14,505 bases of DNA, taken from NCBI GenBank assembly GCA_946538475.1, contig CAMNGN010000035.1, forward strand, positions 1 to 14,505. The letters are read 5' to 3'. Below, piece after piece: positions 8,081-14,247 of the stretch (the stretch's first letter is position 1; each line of letters starts with the position of its first letter). Source of the stretch: an uncultured Blautia sp. GTDB taxonomy: Bacteria; Bacillota; Clostridia; Lachnospirales; Lachnospiraceae. Position numbers and translations under genes: made by a program. Below the pieces are notes generated by a model that was not told the origin of the DNA, did not search any database, and worked only from the letters and a program-made list of their open reading frames with translations.

Positions 8081-8129
8081 GTATCTGCATTGATGTAAGG
8101 ATTTATAACAAAATAGAAGGATAGTGACA

Positions 8130-8158
8130 TTGAACCTGCCCGGCCTGTTTCTTACAAT
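8130..8158 (+). promoter_or_regulatory. Promoter of the GH106-like glycosidase gene
   Basis: TTGAAC (8130-8135), a 17-nt spacer and TACAAT (8153-8158) fit a sigma-A promoter. The predicted start is near 8165, with a leader of about 24 nt holding AAGGAGG at 8175-8181. The roughly 50 nt between this promoter and the divergent one is where an AraC-type regulator could bind; no clear direct repeat was recognised there. Confidence 0.7.
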
Positions 8159-8188
8159 ATAAGTATAAAAAGACAAGGAGGCAGTAAA

Positions 8189-11100
8189 ATGAGAAACAGG
8201 AAACGAATCGGTATTACTGCGTTGGCTATTTCTGCAAGTATGGTCCTCACATCAGCGGGATCGGTCTGCGTCATGGCAGAAACAGCAGAAGATTTTGCGG
8301 AACAGATTTCGTCCGCGTATCGTGAAACAGAAACCAAATATCGTCCTTATGCCAGATGGTGGCTGGCTGAGGGATCGCATACAGACGAAACGCTGAGGGA
8401 GGCGGTCAAAGATCTGTACGATGCCGGCTACGGCGGTGTGGAATTCGTCACACTGATGTCCGAGGCGGAGATACTTGATGATGCGACATATGGCTGGGGT
8501 TCTCCCGAGTGGATCCATGACAGTAAGCTGATCATCGAGGAGTGTCAGAAATATGGCATGAGCGTCAGCATGACGGGCGGAACCTATTGGGCGACAGCGA
8601 ATCTTCCCGCAGATCTTATTACTCCGGATGATCAGAGCGCTTCGCAGGAGCTCGGATACGTTACGGTTGAGGCAAAGAGTGAAGAGGGACCGGCATCATA
8701 CAGCGGAGAGCTTCCGGTCTGCGTGCTGCCCGAAGATGTCACAGTGCAGACTCTCGTCAGTGTGGTAGCTGCTCCGGTCGTCAGTTGGGGAGACGAAGCA
8801 GCAGGGACAAAGACCGTGCTTGACACAGATAATATGCAGCCGGTGACAGAACTTGTGCAGGAAAGTGACGGAACATATTCCATCGACTTTACAGCGGAAG
8901 GCGATGGAGATTATCTGCTGTTTGCTTTCTATCAGTATGGTACCGGTGAAAGCTACACCGCTTCGGTCTCCGGAAAGAATTATACGATCAACTACTTTGA
9001 CAAAGCCGGGGCTGACACCTTTATCGATTATTGGAACAGCACCGTGCTTACTGAGGATCTTCAGGAAGTGATCGATCAGATCGACGAATGCGGACTGTAC
9101 ATGGATTCGCTGGAGCTTTGTGTAAAGGGTGAGAATACCACACGCAACCTCTGGTGCACGGATATGCTCGAGCAGTTTGAATCCCGCCGAGGCTACAGTG
9201 TGGAAAAATATCTGCCGTTTCTGATTTCGGATACACCGGACAACATTGATTCTCTGGGTATTAAGCTCAATTATGTCTTTGATGGGGAAGAATCGGCGGA
9301 GATTCAGCTTGATGACCTTCGCAGGGATTTTTATCAGACATCTACCGAGCTTTATGAGGAGAATTGTCTGAAGGTCATTTCTGACTGGCTTCATACAAGA
9401 AATATGAAGCTGCGTGCAGAGCCGGCTTACGGAAAGGCGATGGAGATGACGCAGACGGTCGATTCCATCGATTATCTGGAGACAGAATCTTTTGAATTCG
9501 GAAACGAGCTGGATGCTTATCGTATGTTCTCGGGAGCTGCGCATCTGTACAATAAACGGTTCTCTTCGGAGACAGGAGCGGATCTTTTTGCTAATTACAG
9601 CTATAATAACGGATACTATCGCCAGCTGGATTATCTGCAGTTTGCAGGCGGTATCCAGAAGACGGTCGTGCATGGTTATTCCTGCGCTTATGGTCCGGCA
9701 GAGAATGTGGCATGGCCGGGTTATGAGGGAATGGAGCCGCTGTTCTCCGATCGTTTTAATGAGAGACAGCCGGGCTTTGCGGATTATCCCGAGGTGAATG
9801 CGAACCTGTCCAGAATGCAGAAAGTGCTCGAGCAGGGACGTGCCAAGGTCGATCTTCTGATGCTTCGCAATGACTATCTGATCAACAATGGGCTGTTCGT
9901 CGGTGAGGTGAGCGGAAACCGGACGCACAATAACGAGGGTTATTACTGGAAGAATATGGATCTGCAGAATGCAGGTTATACTTATGAGTATGTTTCTCCG
10001 CTCGTACTGAATGACTGCGGTGCGGAAGTGGCGGACGGAGAGCTGACGACGGATGGCGTTCGTTATCAGGCCGTGGTGGTGATGGAGGATGAGCTTCCTC
10101 TTGACTCGGCAGAGGCCCTGCTCAAGGCGGCGCAGGAAGGCCTTCCCGTACTGTTTGTCAATAATGTTGTAGAGGATGTCAACTGTGATGACACATATGC
10201 GCCGGTAGTGGAGAAAGTGAATACGCAGGCTGCTTCGACGACGGGAAGCAATGATGGCAAGGATGAAGAGCTTGCCGGTGTTGTGGAACAGATCAAGGCC
10301 TTGGACAATGTCGCTGTTGTGGAATCGCAGGAAGAGGTTTTGGAAACTTTGAAGGCGCTTGGGGTCGAAGCTAATGCGGCTTTTGCTGAGCCAAACAGCA
10401 AGATCCTTACCGCTATGCGTGAGGCGGAGGATGCTTCTTATCTGTATGCATATCATTATATGTTTACCGATGAGGAGAGCTATGTTCCCACATTTAGTGT
10501 GGATGGGGAGTATGCGGTTTATGAGCTGAATACCTGGACCGGTGAAGCTGAGCAGATCGCAGGGGCGGAAGCTGCTGACGGAAAGACCACGTTCTCCGCA
10601 GAGATCGCTCCGGGTGAGGCGAAGGTGTTTGTGCTGGGGGCTGCTGCGGGCGAGGCTTCGGCTTCAGAGGAGTCTTCTGCAGATCAAGCTTCGGCTGATG
10701 CTGAGAAAATTGAGCTTGCAGGATGGCATCTGGTTGTAGATTCCTTTACTCCGGGTGAGCAGGTGGAACGTACCGAGACAAATGAAGAGACAGGTGTGAC
10801 TACGACAGAAGTGACATTTGCTACCGAGCACACAGACATCGATGCAGGAGAATTGGAAGAGCTGCTTCCCTGGAAAGATATCGAAGCGATCGGAGATGCG
10901 GTGTGCGGTGTCGGCACATACACGACCACATTTGAACTGCCGGAAGATTATTCGACCGAAAAGAAGGCGGTGCTTCATGCAGGAAACTTCAATTACGGAA
11001 CCGCAAGCGTGGAAGTAAACGGACAGAAAGTGCCTGTGAATATGGATACAGCAGTCGCTGATATTTCCGGTGCTGTGACTCCGGGTGAAAACACTATTAC

Positions 11101-11242
11101 GATCCGCGTAAGCAGCAGCCTCCGTAATATCATCAGGACGATGCCCCAGGCGTGGTGGCTGACAAATACTGAGGGTGATGATTTTTATGTCGAACCGGCC
11201 GATTATGGAATGACCGGGGAAACCGTGATTGAAGTTCACTGA
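8189..11242 (+). CDS. Secreted GH106-like glycoside hydrolase (alpha-L-rhamnosidase-type)
   Basis: A 1017-residue secreted protein. Sec signal at 1-30 (RNRKR, hydrophobic core, cleavage after VMA). The mature start RPYARWWLAEG (52-62), then an LYDAGYGGVEFV helix-strand, matches the opening of GH106-type catalytic barrels. Further similarities are the QFESRRGYSVEKYLPFLI segment, IDYLETESFEF, and SGAAHLYNKRFSSETGAD with VVHGYSCAYG. Near residue 820 is an Ala/Ser/Glu-rich linker. The last 130 residues form a galactose-binding-like beta-sandwich (VGTYTTTFELPEDY, ASVEVNGQKV, GENTITIRVSSSLRN), as at the end of GH106 enzymes. Known GH106 members cleave alpha-L-rhamnose, for example in pectin; the substrate here is inferred. 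An ideal AAGGAGG lies 7 nt upstream of the start. The final Val-His and stop come from palindromic element 3. No anchor motif is seen, so it is probably released. Confidence 0.72.
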   Translation: MRNRKRIGITALAISASMVLTSAGSVCVMAETAEDFAEQISSAYRETETKYRPYARWWLAEGSHTDETLREAVKDLYDAGYGGVEFVTLMSEAEILDDATYGWGSPEWIHDSKLIIEECQKYGMSVSMTGGTYWATANLPADLITPDDQSASQELGYVTVEAKSEEGPASYSGELPVCVLPEDVTVQTLVSVVAAPVVSWGDEAAGTKTVLDTDNMQPVTELVQESDGTYSIDFTAEGDGDYLLFAFYQYGTGESYTASVSGKNYTINYFDKAGADTFIDYWNSTVLTEDLQEVIDQIDECGLYMDSLELCVKGENTTRNLWCTDMLEQFESRRGYSVEKYLPFLISDTPDNIDSLGIKLNYVFDGEESAEIQLDDLRRDFYQTSTELYEENCLKVISDWLHTRNMKLRAEPAYGKAMEMTQTVDSIDYLETESFEFGNELDAYRMFSGAAHLYNKRFSSETGADLFANYSYNNGYYRQLDYLQFAGGIQKTVVHGYSCAYGPAENVAWPGYEGMEPLFSDRFNERQPGFADYPEVNANLSRMQKVLEQGRAKVDLLMLRNDYLINNGLFVGEVSGNRTHNNEGYYWKNMDLQNAGYTYEYVSPLVLNDCGAEVADGELTTDGVRYQAVVVMEDELPLDSAEALLKAAQEGLPVLFVNNVVEDVNCDDTYAPVVEKVNTQAASTTGSNDGKDEELAGVVEQIKALDNVAVVESQEEVLETLKALGVEANAAFAEPNSKILTAMREAEDASYLYAYHYMFTDEESYVPTFSVDGEYAVYELNTWTGEAEQIAGAEAADGKTTFSAEIAPGEAKVFVLGAAAGEASASEESSADQASADAEKIELAGWHLVVDSFTPGEQVERTETNEETGVTTTEVTFATEHTDIDAGELEELLPWKDIEAIGDAVCGVGTYTTTFELPEDYSTEKKAVLHAGNFNYGTASVEVNGQKVPVNMDTAVADISGAVTPGENTITIRVSSSLRNIIRTMPQAWWLTNTEGDDFYVEPADYGMTGETVIEVH

Positions 11243-11280
11243 TTTTTCACGGTGTCAGGTACTGTAAACTTTTTATGAAC
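11234..11280. repeat. Palindromic gene-end element, copy 3 (tip deleted)
   Basis: Reads GTTCAC, a diverged spacer, TTCACGGT and then directly GTCAGGTACTGTAAAC and TTTTTATGAAC. Compared with the other copies, the hairpin tip (the inner parts of both arms) is missing and the junction is GGT, present at both ends of the lost piece. GTTCACTGA here encodes the last two residues and stop of the GH106-like protein. The remaining inverted repeats can still pair, but more weakly. Confidence 0.75.
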
Positions 11281-11282
11281 AG

Positions 11283-11322
11283 AAACCGCCGGCGGCTCCT
11301 TATTGAGGGGCGCCGGCGGTTT
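11283..11322. terminator. GC-rich hairpin, probable terminator
   Basis: A perfect 12-bp inverted repeat, AAACCGCCGGCG and CGCCGGCGGTTT, with a 16-nt loop. It lies 40 nt after the GH106-like stop codon and is unrelated in sequence to the palindromic elements. There is no long T-run after it (GGTTTGGC), so it resembles an intrinsic terminator with a weak U-tract. It may substitute for the damaged element 3. Confidence 0.65.
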
Positions 11323-11370
11323 GGCTGTAGTCTGGATTATTGGTACTGTGAGCTGGGGGTGTTGTGCGGC

Positions 11371-11450
11371 TTGTTCACAAAAAGTTCACGGTACCTGACA
11401 CCATATAATTGATTTTATGGTGTCAGGTACCGTGAATTTTTTGTGAACAA
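11371..11450. repeat. Palindromic gene-end element, copy 4 (most complete)
   Basis: The best copy for defining the ends: it begins TTGTTCACAA and ends TTGTGAACAA, a perfect 10-bp outer inverted repeat, with AAAAAGTTCACGGTACC and its near-mirror inside. The only clear mismatches in about 36 paired positions are one in the outer spacer and one near the tip. It lies between two converging genes (GH106-like and GH27), 11 nt from the GH27 stop codon, where a bidirectional terminator would be useful. Confidence 0.92.
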
Positions 11451-11461
11451 ATATCAGTTTT

Positions 11462-12760
11462 TCAATATTTCAGCACCTTCACCCCATGCGCCGGCACAAT
11501 ACAGGCCAGGCCGCCGGTGATGATGTCCGCGGAGGTGTCGGTCCAGATCTCGCGGATCGGTCCGCCGTTGTAGGGTTTCATGCCACGGTCTGCCGCCGAG
11601 CTGATCCAGAAATGTACGGCGCGCTCTTCGTCGGCCAGGTTGAACATGGCGATGTAGCCGGTGTCGGACACGGGATCTTTGGACATCCAGATCGCGTGAT
11701 CGTCTGTGCGTTCCATCTGCATTGCATATTTTCCGCATTTGTGCATCGCAAGCAGCTCACGGTTGGTAAGGAGAGACAGGGAGGAAGAATCCATCTTGGT
11801 CAGTTCTCCGCCGATCATGAGCGGGGAGCCGAAGATTCCCCACAGGCTCATCATGGTTTTTAACTCGTCGACTGTAAGGGCACTCTTTCGTTCGACCCTA
11901 TCGCCGAAGCAGCCACCGATGATTCCTACGGGCAGCATATCGCAGTCAGGCCAGCAGCCCGGTTCTGCCTTGCCCTGCCAGAGTTCGCAGCGGCGGAACA
12001 TATCCTTGAGCAGCGGCCAGGAGTCCCAGAAATCGTCTGTGATACGCCACATATTTGCATTCTCGGCATAATAGGCAGCCTCAGAGATTTTTGCGGGTCC
12101 CGGGGACAGAGACAGGACGATCGGTCTGCCGCAAGCAAGGATCGCATTGTGCAGCAGATTGATCTCGGTATGAGCTGTGACGGCATCTTCCCTGCAGATA
12201 TCATCACACTTGATATAATCCACGCCCCATTCTGCATACAGCTGCATGATGGAATTGTAATAAAGCTGCGCCTCGGGCAGATGAGCCCTGAGCCCGTACA
12301 TATCCGGATTCCACGAACAGATGTTGGACGGATCGGCGAGCCTGTCAGCGGTCATGGATGTCCCTAAAAGCGCTGTGTGCCTGTGGGCAGCGATGCGCGG
12401 AATGCCTCTCATGATATGGATGCCGAATTTCAGCCCCAGGGAATGAATGTAGTCAGCTAGCGGCTTGAACCCTTTTCCGCCTGCGGATGAAGGAAAACGG
12501 ACCGGATCGGGGATCAGCCGGGAATATTCATCCATCACCAGTTCGCCGAAGGGGATGTACTGATACAACCTGTTTTCGGACCCGGCCAAGGTGGCATACC
12601 ACTCGATATCGATGACAACATATTCCCAGCCGAATTCTTTCAGATGGGCAGCCATGTAGTCTGCGTTTGCGCGAACCTGCGCTTCATTTATCTCGGTGTT
12701 GTAATAGTCATAGCTGTTCCAGCCCATAGGGGGTGTGGGGGAAAATGTATTTTTGTCCAT
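11462..12760 (-). CDS. GH27 glycosidase, alpha-galactosidase or beta-L-arabinopyranosidase
   Basis: A 432-residue cytoplasmic retaining glycosidase of family GH27; no signal peptide. The N-terminus PTPPMGWNSYDYY is the family signature. The predicted nucleophile is Asp186 in DYIKCDD, and the acid/base Asp243 in RITDDFWDSW (Arg+4, as in human GLA). The C-terminal 100 residues form the usual antiparallel beta domain (MSKDPVSDTGYIAMFNL). The substrate-pocket motif that is DDxW in alpha-galactosidases reads Asp51-Ile52-Glu53-Trp54 here. An Ile at the second Asp position is, as I recall, the feature of the Streptomyces avermitilis GH27 beta-L-arabinopyranosidase, so that activity is a strong alternative. 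The start has GAGGAG at good spacing. The promoter at 12805-12833 takes its -35 box from palindromic element 5; element 4 lies just past its stop codon. Confidence 0.88.
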   Translation of the reverse strand: MDKNTFSPTPPMGWNSYDYYNTEINEAQVRANADYMAAHLKEFGWEYVVIDIEWYATLAGSENRLYQYIPFGELVMDEYSRLIPDPVRFPSSAGGKGFKPLADYIHSLGLKFGIHIMRGIPRIAAHRHTALLGTSMTADRLADPSNICSWNPDMYGLRAHLPEAQLYYNSIMQLYAEWGVDYIKCDDICREDAVTAHTEINLLHNAILACGRPIVLSLSPGPAKISEAAYYAENANMWRITDDFWDSWPLLKDMFRRCELWQGKAEPGCWPDCDMLPVGIIGGCFGDRVERKSALTVDELKTMMSLWGIFGSPLMIGGELTKMDSSSLSLLTNRELLAMHKCGKYAMQMERTDDHAIWMSKDPVSDTGYIAMFNLADEERAVHFWISSAADRGMKPYNGGPIREIWTDTSADIITGGLACIVPAHGVKVLKY

Positions 12761-12804
12761 AGCGTTTTACTCCTCATTTAATTGCTGTGTACATTGTTGA
12801 AAAT

Positions 12805-12833
12805 ATTATACCATAGAAGAAAAAAGTTCACAA
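12805..12833 (-). promoter_or_regulatory. GH27 promoter with its -35 box in a palindromic element
   Basis: On the minus strand TTGTGA (plus 12828-12833), a 17-nt spacer and TATAAT (plus 12805-12810), with TG one base before the -10 (extended -10). The TTGTGA is the outer GTTCACAA box of element 5 read on the minus strand. The leader to the ATG at 12760 is about 38 nt. Confidence 0.7.
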
Positions 12834-12899
12834 AAAATTCACGGTACCTGACACCATAATAAATTTTTATGGTGTCAGTACCGTGAACTTTTTATGAAC
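12826..12899. repeat. Palindromic gene-end element, copy 5
   Basis: GTTCACAAAAAATTCACGGTACC arm, a tip around CCATAATAAATTTTTATGG, and a right arm lacking one G (GTGTCAGTACCGTGAAC), ending CTTTTTATGAAC. It abuts the stop codon of the minus-strand gene at 12900 with no spare base, and lies upstream of the GH27 gene on the same strand. It could terminate the first transcript and help start the second. Confidence 0.9.
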
Positions 12900-13463
12900 T
12901 CATCTCCCCAGATATTCCTTTATCTTTTCCCTGATCTTTTCAATGAGCTCTTCATTATCAAGCTTTGTCCCTGTTCTGTCCTCGTACAGCTCCTGAAAGG
13001 TCTTTCCCTGGTCCTCGGGGTCAAGGCACACGGTCATGGCGTGTTCCCGCCAGTGGCTGCCTTCGGGAAGCTGGTAGTAGACGATGTTATGCTGGATCCA
13101 TTCCAGAGCCATGTCGGACGGGGTGCGGTAAGAAGTATAGTCTATGCTCGGTACCGGATGCTCGCGGGAGAGGGCACTGCATATGATCTCGATGTCGGAT
13201 GCGTTGATGATCCGGTAGGAGCTGTAAATCACCCAGGCATCATATCTGTGCTCGGCATGAAACTCTGTGCCGTTATAGGTGAAGTAGTAATTGATACCGT
13301 CACTGCTTCCCAGACCAATATCTTCTTCGGAAGAAAGAATACCGCCTGAAGCATTATTCTGGAAGGAAACGATGGTGTTGGGAATTATGGCCTCTACATG
13401 CTGTGGGGCCGAGAATGACAGACATACAAGAAGCGCACATGCCGTCAGTTTTTTACATTGCAT
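12900..13463 (-). CDS. Secreted protein of unknown function, 187 residues
   Basis: I do not recognise a named family. It has a clear Sec signal (MQCKK, hydrophobic core, cleavage after VEA near residue 25) and a mature part of about 160 residues, acidic to neutral, with no transmembrane segment, lipobox or anchor motif. Readable features are YDAWVIYSSYRI, a DIEIICSALSREHPVPS stretch, SYRTPSDMALEWIQHNIVYY, HAMTVCLDPEDQGKTFQELYEDRTG, and a charged C-terminal helix (EELIEKIREKIKEYLG). Two Cys residues in the mature part could form a disulfide. GGAGG lies 9 nt upstream of the ATG, and a promoter is visible at 13490-13519. It precedes the GH27 gene on the same strand but is probably separated from it by element 5, so a shared function is not implied. 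Confidence 0.75.
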   Translation of the reverse strand: MQCKKLTACALLVCLSFSAPQHVEAIIPNTIVSFQNNASGGILSSEEDIGLGSSDGINYYFTYNGTEFHAEHRYDAWVIYSSYRIINASDIEIICSALSREHPVPSIDYTSYRTPSDMALEWIQHNIVYYQLPEGSHWREHAMTVCLDPEDQGKTFQELYEDRTGTKLDNEELIEKIREKIKEYLGR

Positions 13464-13489
13464 TGCTGTTAACCTCCATATGGGAGAGT

Positions 13490-13519
13490 ATTATACCGGA
13501 TATTTGGAAATTCGTCCAA
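13490..13519 (-). promoter_or_regulatory. Promoter of the secreted unknown gene
   Basis: On the minus strand TTGGAC (plus 13514-13519), an 18-nt spacer and TATAAT (plus 13490-13495), followed by a short leader with GGAGG. It is a reasonable sigma-A promoter, divergent from the mntP promoter about 85 nt away. Confidence 0.65.
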
Positions 13520-13558
13520 TGTTAACAAAATCTAACACTTGACTCTGCTATAACTCAA

Positions 13559-13570
13559 GGGACCTGTCCC
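13559..13570. repeat. Short inverted repeat GGGACCTGTCCC
   Basis: Five-base arms GGGAC and GTCCC around CT, in the region between two divergent promoters, followed by CTGATTC, which recurs in part (CCTGATTC) 14 nt later. It may be a regulatory site or the remnant of a different palindromic repeat family; nothing in the window settles this. Confidence 0.35.
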
Positions 13571-13603
13571 CTGATTCTTTCTCCCTGATTCACTGTCTTC
13601 CTC

Positions 13604-13631
13604 TTGACATTTGTACAGTTCCTGTTACAAT
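13604..13631 (+). promoter_or_regulatory. Promoter of the MntP gene
   Basis: A perfect TTGACA (13604-13609), a 16-nt spacer and TACAAT (13626-13631) with TG upstream (TGTTACAAT). The leader is only about 40 nt, too short for the yybP-ykoY manganese riboswitch that often controls this family. Confidence 0.75.
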
Positions 13632-13677
13632 CAACAAATACCCATCAACTAAAAACTCCAAGGAAAGCTATTTAAGT

Positions 13678-14247
13678 ATGACTGCTTCTTTCATCATAAA
13701 CAGCATCTTGCTTGGCACAGGTCTTGCCATGGATGCTTTTTCCGTATCCATGGCGAATGGCCTTAATATGCCAAGGATGTCACGCGCGGCGCGTTTTGCC
13801 ATTCCTCTGACTTTCGCCGGATTTCAGTTCCTTATGCCTATGCTCGGATGGATGTGTGTTCGGAGCATCGCACATGCATTCACTGCTTTTCAGAAAGTGA
13901 TCCCGTGGATCGCACTGATACTGCTGCTTTTCATCGGGGGCAAAATGCTGATCGAGGGAATAAGAGGCGGCGAAGAGAACACAGATATTACGCCGGGTTT
14001 CGGAGCGCTTATGATGCAGGGAGTTGCGACCTCGATCGATGCGCTGTCAGTGGGTTTTACCATTGCAGGGTATAGTTTGGGAAGAGCTCTGCTCGCTTCT
14101 CTTATTATCGGTGCAGTGACTTTTGCCATCTGTTTTTGCGGGATAATGATTGGGAGACGTATCGGAACACATCTTGCAGGAAAAGCATCCATATTGGGAG
14201 GTGTGATTCTGATTGCCATCGGCATCAAAATATTTATTACCGGATGA
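13678..14247 (+). CDS. mntP: MntP-type manganese efflux pump
   Basis: A 189-residue membrane protein with six predicted transmembrane segments, the usual length for MntP (formerly DUF204/YebN). It exports Mn(II) across the cytoplasmic membrane. The two halves are related: AMDAFSVSMANGL with Asp19 in TM1 and TSIDALSVGFTIAG with Asp121 in TM4, the acidic residues expected to line the metal path. GFQFLMPMLGW and the C-terminal GGVILIAIGIKI are also family signatures. The start has AAGGAAAG at 13660-13667, 10 nt upstream. The gene has its own promoter and no riboswitch-sized leader, so control would be by a DNA-binding regulator such as MntR or be constitutive; no MntR operator was recognised. 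No clear terminator follows the stop codon. Confidence 0.92.
   Translation: MTASFIINSILLGTGLAMDAFSVSMANGLNMPRMSRAARFAIPLTFAGFQFLMPMLGWMCVRSIAHAFTAFQKVIPWIALILLLFIGGKMLIEGIRGGEENTDITPGFGALMMQGVATSIDALSVGFTIAGYSLGRALLASLIIGAVTFAICFCGIMIGRRIGTHLAGKASILGGVILIAIGIKIFITG

Noticed and set aside
7999..8130. An N-terminal extension of the response regulator to 8130
   Set aside because: Receiver domains begin directly with the strand before the acidic residues; the extension is hydrophobic, has no ribosome binding site, and would run through the likely promoter.
8696..10456. A 586-codon open frame on the minus strand opposite the GH106-like gene
   Set aside because: It has no ribosome binding site or recognisable domain, its translation is rich in His, Ile and Arg as expected of an antisense shadow, and the plus strand encodes a coherent secreted enzyme over the same bases.
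1938..12899. The five repeats as a CRISPR array or insertion sequences
   Set aside because: They are kilobases apart with genes between, lack regular spacers, and carry no transposase gene; they are single palindromes of about 80 bp.
13610..13677. A yybP-ykoY manganese riboswitch before mntP
   Set aside because: The predicted leader is only about 40 nt, too short for the aptamer, and none of its conserved loop sequences are seen.
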